From: Polyodon spathula
Lineage: Eukaryota > Chordata > Actinopteri > Acipenseriformes > Polyodontidae
DNA length: 64,000 nucleotides
NCBI RefSeq assembly: GCF_017654505.1
Contig: NC_054540.1
Coordinates: 37,567,554 to 37,631,553 of the forward strand
Direction: 5' to 3'
A program made the translations under genes and the position numbers. Under the pieces are notes generated by a model. The model saw nothing but the letters and a program-made list of their open reading frames with translations. It was not told the DNA's origin and ran no database searches. Shown here piece after piece: positions 12,860 through 23,999 of the stretch. The stretch's first letter is position 1. Every line of letters starts with the position of its first letter.

Positions 12860-12963
12860 GGTTGAAATAGGGCCAGGCAGTTGTGAATACCAGCTACCCT
12901 GTCATCCGACAGGTAGGCTCGCATTGCAAGGGAATCCAGCCGCAGACCCAAATAGACCATACT

Positions 12964-13494
12964 CTACACCTGTGTTAATTGGCTTGTTGCATTGTTGAGG
13001 GTGAGATCCAGCCTCAACAGATGCATCGTCACAATTACTGTGTGGGCCACTGCTCCTTCCTGGGACTGGGAACAAATCAACCAGTCATCCAGGTAATTCA
13101 TCACCCTGATGCCCTGCAGCCGCAATGGAGCTAGGATGGCATCAATGCACTTTGAAAACATGCAGGGGGCTAAGAAGAGGCTGAATGGCAGCACGGAGAA
13201 CTCGAAGATGCTCCCCTGAAAGGCAGAGGTATTTCCTGGACGGATAGGAACATGAAGATCCGTGTCCTTCAGGTCCACTGTTGTAAATCAGTCAACCGGC
13301 CGGACAGACTGGAGGATGTGATGATGTGTAATCACCTGGAACTTCCTCTCCCTCAGGAACCCATTGAGGTGTCTCAGGTCTAGGTTGGGATGAAGGTGGC
13401 CGTCCTTTTTTGGCACCAAGAAATACCTTGAGTAGAACCCCTGTCTTTGAGTCTGAGGTGCAACTGTGTCAGTAGTGCAGATGGTGTTGTGCAA
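12964..13494 (-). pseudogene. DIRS 2 reverse transcriptase
   Basis: Two adjacent open pieces read GFYSRYFLVPKKDG, LDLRHLNGFLRERKFQV and HHILQSVRPVD, then a stop and DLKDTDLHVPIRP (motif A), VLPFSLFLAPCMFSK and NYLDDWLICSQS (catalytic box). The order and spacing match the RT of DIRS 1. One in-frame stop lies near 13285. Confidence 0.85.
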
Positions 13495-13511
13495 ATGGTT
13501 GGTTTGAGGCC

Positions 13512-14706
13512 CTAGCCCAGCTGGGTCTGCTGAGGCTGGGGAGGATGCTGTCTTGGAGGCTGCCTGGAGTGGTTCCGCTGGAACTGCCTCCTTGGGCGCT
13601 GGTGCGCTGAAGCCCCACGTCCAGCGTTCCCTCGTATTTGTTGCTCACTTCTTGCCATGGAGGCCTGAAGGCGGTGCCTCAGGTTGCTCCATAGTGCAGT
13701 AGGGATCGGTATAGTCCAGGTTACCGTGGTAACTGCGGGACGCCAATGCCTCACCCTTGCCCTTTCAGAGGCCTGGGAGGGGAGCATCGCAGCTACCTGC
13801 CAGGACGCCTCTCGCTCTCTGTGAGAGCATTATAAGATCTCCTGTACCGCTGGTCCAAAGATGTGGCCAGTGGAGATAGGCGCATCTAATAATGCAGACT
13901 TGTCTGCATCTGGGACCCTCGTTTGGGACAGCCAGAGCCAGAGTGCCTGAAACTGCGCGTAGCTCTGAAGCTAGCGGCTCGGGGAGGGTTACGGAGCACA
14001 GCATACTATCAAGGTAGACCATTAAGAGGCCTCCTGTGTTCACCAGATGCACTACTTGTGCTTTAGCTGTGTAAACCTACTTAAGGTGGGCTTCCATGAT
14101 CCTGCATTGGCTGTTAGGGCATGCAGTATCCTTAGACAGGCCTCCTACTGGGGGCTAGTATGGTGGGGTCTATCGGCAGGAACTGTACCAGCCCTACAGC
14201 CTCCGCTCCTTCTATTGAGGTGAGTACGGCTACACTATTGGACATGCTGGGTGCTGAGGCCGGGTGCTGCGAAGAGGATTTGACCTCCTCTAGGAAGTCC
14301 GGAAACGCCGGAAGGGGCTGGGGGATCGAAGTCTGCGCTTATCTGAAAACAGACCTGTGCTGCTCAGAACTTGCCTTCCAGGGTACATGGAGGAAGTTGT
14401 GGCCATTTCCATCAGTACCCGAACCAAGTTCAAGGGCGCTGGAATGTCAGGTTCCGAGGCGAGCTCTGAGCTGTGGGCTGTTACCTGAATCAGGTCTGGG
14501 TCCTGAGTCTCCGTTCGCAAGAAGGACTCTTCATCCCAGGAAGCCGCTATGGAGAGTGCATCCTGTTCCTCTTTGCTCATCATCTCGTCCTGTTGCTCAT
14601 CCTCTGTAGCAACCACTGGCGTATGCTCTGGGGCAGGCGTTGGTGGAGTTGGGGTAGGCACAGGGGGGACTTGCTGCCTGCTTAAGTGCTTGAGCATCTG
14701 GGTCAT
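13512..14706 (-). pseudogene. DIRS 2 gag-like ORF1
   Basis: The - strand piece 14290-14706 has a Pro-rich stretch (PPVPTPTPPTPAPEH) and then DALSIAASWDEESF, a signature I associate with fish DIRS ORF1 proteins. Frameshifts break it into shorter pieces toward 13512, where an arginine- and glutamine-rich tail (RPRRQFQRNHSRQPPRQ) precedes the RT. A basic tail of this kind is usual for nucleic-acid-binding gag proteins. Confidence 0.65.
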
Positions 14707-15560
14707 TTTGCCCCTTTAACTCAGCAATATGCCTCATCTGGTCTGTGTTTCTAGCTCTCTTTCTTCTGCACGAAGGATATCTAGAGTGGCGTTGACGTGC
14801 CAAGGTGATGAGTCCTTGAGGCATGAGGGTGTCAAAACAAAGAGTTACTGAGGCTATGGAGCACCAGGGGCCTGAGGGTCTCGAGGGTACTGTAGTGGAA
14901 GGCCAGAAAGACCTTGAAGAGTTGAAGCGCTGAGGCGTGCAGTCCTCAGAGTGCCGAGGGTGTCGAAGCACCGAGGCACTGAGGCCACCAAGGATGCAAT
15001 GCGCGGAGCTCAAAAAACCTCAAAGCGTCGAAGTGCCGAGGTGTGGAGTCCTCGAGACACCGAAGCGCTGAGGTACCGAAGCTCTTGGGCAGCGTGCCAC
15101 TGAAGGCACCGCAGCACAGGCTTGAAAAACCTTGAGGTGTCGAGACATGTAGCTCTCAAGATACGAAGGATGTAATAGCACAGAGGCACCGAGATTGTGG
15201 AGCTTCGGGGCACCGAAGCCTCCAAGGGCGCCGAAGCGTGGGGCTCAAAAGGCCTTGAGGCATCAAAGCACAGAGGCACTGAGGCGTGTAGCTCTCAAAG
15301 CACCGAGGACGCCGAATCACTGAGGTACCGAGGCTCTGGGGCAGTGTGGCACCAAGGGAGCTGCTGCACAGGGCTCAAAAGGCCTTGAGGCGTCGAAGCA
15401 CTGAGGCGTGTAGCTCTCAAGGAACCGAGGATGCCGAAGGACCAAGGCAACGAGTCTACTGAAGCTCTGAGGCACAGAGGACCCGAGGGTACTGCGGGCG
15501 TCGAGACCTAGACACGGTGGCACCAAAGCACCGAGCACCAAGTACCGAGGGCAAAGTACA
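14707..15560. repeat. Degenerate short tandem repeats in the DIRS 2 gag region
   Basis: About 850 bp is dominated by variants of gaagcaccgaggcactgagg, a loosely periodic mix of gcaccgag, gcgctgag and gtcgaagc words. On the coding (-) strand these give a Ser/Arg/Leu-rich low-complexity product. The repeats are probably the expanded N-terminal part of gag rather than satellite DNA. Confidence 0.6.
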
Positions 15561-16752
15561 AATATTGTTTACATAACATAACATAAATCAATGGCTGTCT
15601 GTAACAATAAACATTTCCTCTTTCCTGGCAGAAATTAAAAACTTCATTCAAAGCATAATGGTACCAGTCTGTGTCAGGCATATAATAGGATCTGCTAAAG
15701 ATAATGTAATTAATTTGTTAACCTTATCTATGCTTGAAACGAAACAATACCAGGCTCTTGTCAGTTGAAGCTTGACTTACTGGTCAACAGTTTTACGTCA
15801 AAAGTTTCTATGATGTCTGATCTTTTTAAGAAATACCTTCTGGTACATGAAAGGGAGTATATGATGAACTGTCTATAGCTTCATTAAATCATAGAAATTA
15901 ATGAAGACCTGGTAAAACAAGTGAGGGGGAGCAATAACATAGGTCCATATTTACATTTAGTAAGAATGCCATACGTCTTCTTACAGAAGAATCTTCTATT
16001 AATGATGAATGACCTTGGCAGAAAAGCAGGTGAAACTTGAATGAACGGGATTTTTGTAAGAACAGAGAGAGGTCACGTTTAGTTTAAAGCATTGAATAGC
16101 TAAAATGGGACTGTTATATTTTCTTGATAGACTGAATTTAAGTGAAAATAATTGGATATATAATTGCAGGCTTAGAAGTTTAATATGAACCTTCTACCAA
16201 CCTCTATCCAATATATTTTAGTTAATTGTTAAACCATATCTATACATGTAATAAAGCCAACCTAATAAGGAGGATGTATTTTGATGTTAAATAATTAAAC
16301 CAAAATAGGTGTTATTTATTAAACACATCTCTTTATATGTATTCTTCTATACTTGCATGCTGTGATCAGGTGGATTATGGGATGATGGTCCATTAGAGTT
16401 ACTAGATGTGTTTGAAAATGTTATTCACTTGAAGGACATGAGCTGTCAAGGCATATTAATGTTTCAGATTTAATTATGACTTCTGACATAAAAAGAGACG
16501 CAGAAACTTTATAATAACCGAGGTAAAATCCTAGTCAAGTATCATTCAACCTGCTAACTACAAGCTGATGTGATCCATCCTCTGAAGATCTCTGATCAAG
16601 CTGATTGCTGTTGGTGTCGTGTTTAGAAGTCTTTGCCTTTGAAGACAGTTTCTGTCCTTACATTATATTCTACACTTCCATAGATATTTTGGAAGGTAAG
16701 AACTATTTTGAATCTATATCTCTTTTATACTAATGTATTGCTATAAGGTATA
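15561..16752. other. DIRS 2 5' region or inserted sequence, nothing recognised
   Basis: AT-rich sequence without coding signal lies between the gag-region repeats and the solo LTR. It may be the 5' part of DIRS 2 or older DNA trapped between its termini. Confidence 0.4.
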
Positions 16753-17368
16753 TGTGGCAGGGCAGTAGGAAAGCACTGCTGTTTATTTGTATTTTTTGTT
16801 TATTTTTAGAATGAGGTCTCCCCCTCCACCCCTGTGTTATTTTGTATTTGTTTATTGTTTTAGATTTTTGTTTATAGATGACGGCGAACCGCCTTGTGTT
16901 TTGTTTGTTTATTATTTTTTATGACAGCATAGCTGTGCTTTAGTTTTGTTATTGTTTTGCAGCATGGATGGGAAGCCCCATCCACATTATGAAACTTGTG
17001 CAGAATGTGGCCATCTCCCGAATTAGTTAAGTGACTAATTTGTTGTTAATCGGGAGATGGTCACCTGTATAAATACCTGCAGCTCTCTGCACTCGGGGTG
17101 GGTGTTCAGAGGAGGAACGAGAGCGAACGAGAAGTGAGAGAGGAGAAACTAAATTTAAAAGAATATAAGGACCTTAATTCATTATTTGTGTTCGAGATTT
17201 ATTTTATTTCAAACCTTTTATTTTGCTCTGTGAGCAAGTGTTTGTTTTTGTTTAAATATTTTGTTTATTTTTTCTTTAATAAACAGCCCACGCGCCACTG
17301 CACTGTACCTTTCGTTTTTGTTGTTCCTCCTTCTGATCTGGGTCACCGCAATGCCATTTCCTGCCACA
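16753..17368 (+). mobile_element. Solo LTR with 5-bp target site duplication
   Basis: The 616-bp unit begins tgtggcagg and ends cctgccaca, a perfect terminal inversion with TG...CA ends. It is flanked on both sides by gtata (16748-16752 and 17369-17373). Internally there is a TATA box (tataaatacctgcag near 17069) about 30 bases ahead of the likely RNA start, and AATAAA near 17278. No internal retroelement sequence is attached, so it is the product of LTR-LTR recombination. The 5-bp duplication suits Gypsy- or Pao-type elements. It is related to the fragment at 54205-54364. Confidence 0.88.
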
Positions 17369-17373
17369 GTATA

Positions 17374-17803
17374 TAATTTATGTTTTAGTTGTGGAGAGTG
17401 ATATATATTGGATGTTCTATAATTTAGCGGTGGGCGTTTTTAGCTCTATGCATACATAGCTTAAGGGCAAAACATGTTATAACCACAAACATATTAAAAT
17501 ATTAATGCTATTATACGTGTTGAGGCACTGGATCGCCCAGATTGCCTGTCAGTTGGGATTGGAGTAGTCTGTAACTACTCCATTTTAAGCATTTAATAAA
17601 CTTAAGAAGTACTGATACCCTGTTTTGTTAAAACTTCAAATGGAATGAGTCTGTGTGGGCATCTTGATTATTAAAAGTCATCTGGATACGCTGCAAGCCC
17701 CATGCATGAACAATCCACTTACAGGAGTCCGAAACATTCCTGTTCATGTCCTCAGCTCATCGTAGAAATTACCCTCCTGAAAGTCCTCAAATTCTTGAAG
17801 AAA

Positions 17804-17805
<2 letters not shown>
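17374..17805. other. Unassigned sequence inside DIRS 2 limits
   Basis: AT-rich, no coding or repeat signal recognised. Confidence 0.4.

Positions 17806-17886
<81 letters not shown>
17806..17886. repeat. (TA)n microsatellite
   Basis: About 80 bp of pure TA. Confidence 0.95.
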
Positions 17887-17889
<3 letters not shown>

Positions 17890-18274
17890 TATGTGCAAAT
17901 CTGACACCTAAAGTCTAACACTTAACTTAATAACACTTAATGTCTTATAAAAATTATGGAGACCTTTCAACAGTAAAATTAATAGTAATCGGTGGCCTGT
18001 AGGGGCTCTAGGTTGCACACAACGACAGGGTGTACTGAGGAATGTGCAGCAAGCTGCAGAGGTTAGAAAGCAGGCTACAATCGCCAAGCGATGTAGGTTG
18101 ATGAAGAAAGGTTTTTTTTTTTTAAATGAAACGCAGTTGCGTTATTAGCTCAGCCTTCAGTTGCTGAGTTTTTGATTCCTGGGAAGTGGCAAGCCTACTT
18201 CCAGCAATTAATTGCAAGGGAACTCACATAAACTCAAAGAAGGAGCTCTGAAGAGTCAATCACAACTGGAAAAA

Positions 18275-18492
18275 AGGGTTAGAGTAATACTCACCACCTT
18301 ACCTACCTGACTGTGAAAGGGTTAGAGTAATACTCACCGCCTTACCTACCTGACTGTGAAAGGGTTAGAGTAATACTCACCACCTTACCTACCTGACTGT
18401 GAAAGGGTTAGAGTAATACTCACCACCTTACCTACCTGACTGTGAAAGGGTTAGAGTAATACTCACCACCTTACCTACCTGACTGTGAAAGG
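18275..18492 (+). repeat. 43-bp minisatellite, five copies
   Basis: The unit aagggttagagtaatactca followed by ccaccttacctacctgactg and tga repeats five times with only one or two substitutions (ccacc or ccgcc). It lies just inside the right terminus of DIRS 2. Confidence 0.92.
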
Positions 18493-18559
18493 CAAAAGAG
18501 ACCGACTATGTAATTACTATTTATTACCTCGGTGAGGCGGGACAGAGGACGTCACTTTG

Positions 18560-18665
18560 TGGAGGGGCCTATCGGCTGCTTTGATATAAAATGCTCAGCG
18601 AATACCTGACAAGCAGGCATAACCAAAGGTATTCAATTTGGCGGTCATCTTCGAATTGAAAAGGA
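18560..18665 (-). repeat. DIRS 2 terminal repeat (5' end of element)
   Basis: The reverse complement of 11643-11735, with the outer ttcaattcgaa bases preserved (as cttcgaattgaa). The element's 5' end lies here because its genes are on the - strand. Confidence 0.8.
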
Positions 18666-18777
18666 ATACCTTCTCTGTTGGCACATGTTCCTCTCACTCA
18701 TAAAGAGGCTTGTGCGCATCAGAAGAAGGGCTGAGGTTATTGAAAACAAAACTGATTGTGTTCTTTATTTTATCATA

Positions 18778-18872
18778 AAGACTCTTAGTCGAGTCAAGTG
18801 GAGACTTTTGGGCCGAGACTCGAGTTGAGGCGAATCTTTTGAGCAGGGAGTCGAGACGACTCGAGGGTTTTC
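18778..18872. repeat. gactcgag-rich interspersed repeat (hAT MITE-like)
   Basis: Repeated gtcgagtcaag, gactcgagttg and gagtcgagacgactcgag words form overlapping palindromes of the kind seen at the ends of fish non-autonomous hAT elements. The partner end was not found. Confidence 0.4.
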
Positions 18873-19565
18873 TTGCAGGGATGCAATCTATCTATTTAAA
18901 TTTAGTATAGCAAATAAAGTAAAACAAAATAAAATAAATAAAATAATCTAAAATAGTGTTTGCTGCCGGTGGCAATACAGTAACCACAATAACAACTAGT
19001 CAAAATCAAACAACTGGATGCAGCCTGGTTAATTTATTTCAGCATATCACAGTAACAACAGGACAGTGCTCTCTTCTCTACAAAGCCATGAAGGAGGCTT
19101 TGAATAAAGTTTTATGAACACACACTGTGAACAAATTACTGAACAAACAGCACAATCAGCATTAACACATAGACTACTAGATATTTTTAATTACTAACTT
19201 AAAAAATATATACATATATATTTCACTAATAAAGTTTAAGACCTAACAGTAACTTAAATACTGAACTTACACAAATGCAGAAATCTGCACTCAAATCCTA
19301 ATTATAAAATAAAAAAGTTACTGGTGTAACATCAATTTTTGCTACTTCGTCAAAATAACACCACACCGGTAGCAAAATGTGACATGTATTAGCGTCAAAT
19401 TTTGCTACCTATATCAAAATTTCACCTGTAGCTATAAACTTATTTAACTTTGGTCAAGTTAAAACAATCCAACCATTCATCTTATTAGTTATATAGAGTA
19501 GTTTGAAAAGATTCTAGAAAATATATAGCAGAACTAAAATAATGCATTCACACCAGGAACATCTC

Positions 19566-19617
<52 letters not shown>

Positions 19618-20457
19618 TAGTAATAATAATACCTTTGCAAAACAAATTTACAAAGGTGTACTTAAGGGTTACTTACAGTGTCAAGACTAGTTGCACTTCA
19701 ATGTAAAAAATGTGCAGTCAGCGTATAATTGTCTTTTTATCTTTTGCTTTTTCATTAAAAAAAAAAAAAACGTACCTTGCTCTATAGTACACTTTACCAT
19801 TCGTTATCACCAGCTGTTTGTATTTAATATAAAACTAACAAACACACATTTCTGTGTGATAAACATGGCTACCGACCGGGGACTCACTTGCTCCGAAGAA
19901 GAGACCAAAAAATGAATAAATGTTTGATCTGAGGAAGGAGTCCACCAATACCGAACATCTCATCTGTGTATTTTAGCACTCCAGGAATGGTCTCAGTACA
20001 TGACATATACGACTCCTTAGACATGTATAAATCTTTAATGCAGTCATTTAGAAACCACTCAAGTCATTCCCATTAGCCTTCTGGTTGGAAATGTTTCTAT
20101 CTACTGTCATGGTACTGCAGATTGTCGCTACTGTATTTAGCAATGCAGAAAAAGCAAATCAGCTTCTCTGCTGATTTTGCAGAAAAGAACATATCTCGCT
20201 TGATCAGCTTTTGATCGATTACAAACTGTACTTTCTTCTAAACAAAAACACCATGCTGCTGCCACACAAGCCTAACAAATGTCATGTGATGGAGTTCAGT
20301 TATTAATTTAAATAGGAAAGGCGTGTGCGTGTACAACAAACAGCCACAGTGAGTGCAGTTTGTTAATACGGTTGTCGCGCTAACCGCAGTGTATGTGTAC
20401 GAGGCCTTTGAGTCTCTAAAGTGATTACAGTTATCTTACCTGCTGCTGCAGAAGTAT
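18873..20457. other. AT-rich sequence, no gene; contains (ATA)n
   Basis: No coding signal. An (ATA)n microsatellite runs from about 19567 to 19611. Sequence near 20090-20240 has scattered transposase-like words but no frame that I can defend. Confidence 0.45.
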
Positions 20458-20545
20458 GTTTATTTATTTATGTAGCGGCTTTCATACTGCAGTATCTCAA
20501 GGCATTTTACAAGTCAATAAAAACAAGTTACAATACAATTAATTA
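20458..20545 (-). repeat. LINE/SINE 3'-tail-like sequence
   Basis: The words tatttatgtagcggctttcat and ctcaaggcattttacaa resemble the conserved 3' end of widespread fish LINEs (gcgctttacaa...tttatttatata on the other strand). No ORF is attached. Confidence 0.35.
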
Positions 20546-21490
20546 AAACAATTAAAAACATGAACAAGTTATAGTAAAATGAATCAAAATAACAATAAAA
20601 AACATAAATCTTACATAAAAGAGAAGAGGAGCGAGCACATTTAAAAATGTGTGTACAATGCTAGTCAAATAAAGTCAGTTTTTAATCTTGATTAAAAAAG
20701 ATTAATTGACTAGGCATATCAAATATCAACTGGGAGTTATGTGGTCACTTCTTTTTTTTAATTTTTATTTTTTACGAAGCATCACACCGCTGCATTTTGA
20801 ACAAGCTGTAACCATGAAAAGGCATGGTCTGGTAACCCAACAAAAAGAGCATTGCAGTAATTGAATGTAGATGAGACAAAAGCATGACTTAGCTTCTCAG
20901 AATCAGGCCATGAAAAACAAGACCTAATAGCAAGTCAGTGCAGGAGCAGTAGCGGTGAGCCAAGCTTAAATAATAAATGGATATTTTCAATTGGGAGAAA
21001 ATACAAAAACAAATTGCTGACTACTAAATAAAAAATTAAAAAAGTGAAATCACTCAACTCTGGTTTTAGAGAATTGAAATACTCCAGTTTTTGCAGAGAA
21101 CCCAAAATCAAAACTTCTGACTCGTCTGACATAGGTCTCAAATGTGCAGCTCTGATAGAATTTCTAGCAAATTTCATGTATTTTCATTTTAACATATGAT
21201 GGGCCAAAGATGGCGGTAATTTCCGGCCATAAAAATACTGTGCAATATTTAATAACTATAAAACGACTACCTGGTTATTTTACCGGCCAGTAATGTGTTT
21301 AGATGTGTTTTCCGACAGGTGGAATGGGTGCAATTTACATAAAGGTGGCGGAATAACTATTCAGTATTTAAATGAGAAACCTATATGCTAACGATGCAAA
21401 TGGGACATGTCTGGAGGCAGACAGGTGGTCCGAAATATAGAGTATTCAGTTTAAACGAAAATGAAAATAAATTGCACACACAGGGGTGCT
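20546..21490. other. No gene recognised
   Basis: AT-rich sequence. Open frames here are short and have no motif. Confidence 0.45.
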
Positions 21491-21491
21491 G

Positions 21492-21731
21492 GACATGAGT
21501 GAGAGGTTAGGGGAAGTGCACGCGAGTGAGAGGCTAGGGGCAGTGCACGCGAGTGAGAGGTTAGGGGAAGTGCACGCGAGTGAGAGGCTAGGGGCAGTGC
21601 ACGCGAGTGAGAGGTTAGGGGAAGTGCACGCGAGTGAGAGGTTAGGGGCAGTGCACACGAATGAGAGGTTAGGGGCAGTGCACGCGAGTGAGAGGTTAGG
21701 GGAAGTGCACGCGAGTGAGAGGTTAGGGGCC
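21492..21731. repeat. 27-bp minisatellite, about nine copies
   Basis: The unit gtgagaggttaggggaagtg plus cacgcga is repeated about nine times, with g/a variation at the gaagtg/cagtg position. Because 27 is a multiple of three and the unit lacks stops, it stays open on both strands (SERLGEVHA on + and a leucine/serine/alanine-rich frame on -). I regard both as non-coding by-products. Confidence 0.92.
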
Positions 21732-22369
21732 AAAAAATTATGTTTATATTATTATATTATGTTTATATTATTTTAATTGTTACTGTATTCCCTCAATTTG
21801 CAAATGTGGTTTAAGGCGCCTTTGCATGTCCATATATGTGACTAAAAAGCAGGCCTAAAGTGTGGCGAATTACTTCTTTTTTTTTTAATGGTACGATAGC
21901 CTGCACTCGGAATGGAAGAGGTACCGTGATATACAGTAATCCTTGATTTGTAGCAGATGTTTCTTATTAATATTTTCTTTTTCAATGCAGCACAGTAGCA
22001 ATTTCACAGTATACATTAAAAAACTATATACAGTATCACTGACTACTTTGACTTAATGTTGTGGTGCATCAACAATCTTAATATTTGTGGTTGAGAACAG
22101 CATTTTATGTGTGTGTAAAAACAAGCAGCTAAACGAAATGATGTAAAGATGCACACTTCTGTATATCGTTGCATGTAAAATAAGCAATGATAGTCGCGGC
22201 ATTATTGATCATTAAGATCCACAATCTTGCAGTTTTTATATTTATTGCTTAGTTACTAAATAACAGGAAGACAAGGTAACTCTGTCAACTTGCAGCTGCA
22301 TTTTTTAATGGCTGTCGGGTCTTTGACCCGAATCAAGCATAGCTCAGAAGGAAGTGTTCAGGCCATTCT
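21732..22369. other. No gene recognised
   Basis: AT-rich spacer upstream of the hAT remnant. It may include the degraded 5' part of that transposase. Confidence 0.4.
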
Positions 22370-22632
22370 AATGTTGGTGTTGCACACCATGAATATCGTG
22401 CTTACCAAGAAATTGTCAGTGAAATGAAGTGCGACAACTTTTACCAGTTCTGCAAGAACATGGAAACAAGATTCCCGACTTACTGGAATTGCTGTCAGGT
22501 GCTTGCCAGTACCAGTAAATAGTGTTGACGCAGAAAGATCATTTTCTGCATTCAAAAGTGTACTTCAGGATGACCGGCACTCCATAAGGCATCAAACCTC
22601 TCAATGTACATGTTGTATCAGAATAATATGTA
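22370..22632 (+). pseudogene. hAT transposase, C-terminal remnant
   Basis: One frame reads HHEYRAYQEIVSEMKCDNFY and RFPTYWN. After a one-base shift near 22485 the next reads PVNSVDAERSFSAFKSVLQD and DRHSIRHQTS. The motif SVDAERSFS followed by a basic segment is the hallmark of the hAT dimerisation domain. Only the last ~85 residues remain. No host function is implied. Confidence 0.75.
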
Positions 22633-22736
22633 AACAAAGAAACATGTTTTGCATTTTATGTGTTTAAAACAGCTTTGCTGTTATGTATCTAAAGCCTATA
22701 TAGCTGACCAAAAACAATTACACAATGTAAATGCTT

Positions 22737-22762
22737 TTTTCTTTCTTTCTTTCTTTCTTTGG
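22737..22762 (+). repeat. (CTTT)n microsatellite
   Basis: Six tandem cttt units. Confidence 0.85.
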
Positions 22763-22829
22763 TGATTGCTATTTTCGTGATTCTTCTGTGTTCATAATTA
22801 CCTACCTATATAACACAGCAAGGACTATC

Positions 22830-23522
22830 AAGGATCATTGGTAAGGCTGTGAATCTGAAGGAACATGAAGACCAAAGAGCATTTTACAGAAGTTAGAGAT
22901 AAAGTAACAAAACAAAAGTTTTGTTCTTTTGTTACTTTGGATTTCATCTGCATTACTTCACTAGACTTGTTAGGCCTGAATTTAATTTATCATCCATTGC
23001 CATCAAGACTGTCTCTGGAATTGTTTTCCCCATATACTTATTCATTCACCTTTGTCTCTTTTGCCTGTCGGTGTGTTGGTTTGTATTGGTATTACTTTAT
23101 CTCTAACTTCTGTAGAATGCTCTTTGGTCTTCATTTTCCTTCAGATTCACAGCCTTACCAATGATCCTTCAACAGTGGGGTTTTTATCCAGAAAATGTGA
23201 CAGCAACTTTAATGGTTCACAGGTGGAGGCCAATGGTAAGGTAATTGTTTCCTTGTTAGGGCAATTTCTTTCATCGGTGCAAACTGGGAGCTTCCACAGC
23301 ACAGGGGTTGAATACTTATGCAAGCAAGATATTTCAGTTTTTTATTTTTCTTAAAAATATTTCCCAACATAAAATCAATGTCACCTTACAATAATTGATT
23401 CTGAGTTTCACTGTTTAAAAATAAAATATCAAACAGAATGAAATTTCAGTGCACCATTTGTAATTCGGTAATATGAGAGAATTGGTCAGGGGTCTGAATA
23501 CTTTTGCAAGGCACTGTATATA
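22830..23522. mobile_element. Tc1-derived fold-back element
   Basis: The right end (aatacttttgcaaggcactgta, 23497-23518) is a Tc1-type terminus, and the preceding 350 bp has the usual 3' tail of fish Tc1 elements (gaatacttatgcaagcaag, cagcacaggggttgaatac). Two 78-bp arms, 22830-22907 and 23092-23169, are inverted copies with about three mismatches. They contain the start of a Tc1 transposase (MKTKEHFTEVRDKVTK). The 184-bp spacer is not Tc1 but a copy of part of the repeat at 24637-24812. Confidence 0.7.
22919..23083 (+). repeat. Spacer repeat, copy 1
   Basis: The sequence ttttgttcttttgttacttt to ggtgtgttggttt is nearly identical to 24637-24812, apart from a short insertion (ttaatttatta) and a few substitutions. 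Confidence 0.9.
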
Positions 23523-23999
23523 TAATAAAAATGTAAAATCTTTTTACTCAGGCACTGCAAGAGACAACAAAACACCTGGGGCCTCATAGGCCACTCTTCA
23601 TTTTGTCTCATGAATATTCATGAGCCAAATCCAGAACAAGGCTAGTAGGGTTAAAATCAAAGTAATCATGGTGGCTAATGTTAGTCATAGCAATCTGTCT
23701 TGTGCCAGAATTAACATTTTCAACAGTGGAAACTTATATTAAAACCAAATCTTTGGGCAAAAGCATGTTTCCAAGGGTGTACAGTGTTACAAGGAGGCCT
23801 ACGTACATGTGCTCAACGGTGAGTTAATTTGGGATTTCTGAGCAGCATACACTTCTCACACTTGGTTGTGGTTTGTGTAGACACTATAGTTTAAAAGTAA
23901 TCATGTAAAAATTCACTATCTACTCTAAGTGCCATTCTTTTGTAAACAGTATTCATATGCTATAGATTTTAGCAATTCACTTGCTCCATGAAGTGGGTG

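Larger units (their letters stand above)
11643..18665 (-). mobile_element. DIRS-like retrotransposon 2 (decayed, - strand)
   Basis: Inverted termini lie at 11643-11735 and about 18560-18665: tgaccgccaaatt, then tgcctgcttgtcagg, then gctgagcattttatatcaaag on one side, and the reverse complement on the other. Between them, on the - strand from right to left, are a long 5' region, gag, RT, RNase H and only the start of the tyrosine recombinase. The outer ~20 bases of the terminus (ttcaattcgaa), present at 18650-18665, are missing at 11643, where LINE sequence begins. The element carries a nested solo LTR at 16753-17368 and is heavily degraded. Confidence 0.75.

Noticed and set aside
18275..18492. 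Possible CRISPR-like array
   Set aside because: Units are contiguous 43-bp tandem repeats without unique spacers; ordinary eukaryotic minisatellite. No CRISPR array or cas gene exists in the window.
21446..21776. Long open frames on both strands with repeated SERLGEVHA or its complement
   Set aside because: Produced by the 27-bp minisatellite; no flanking coding sequence.
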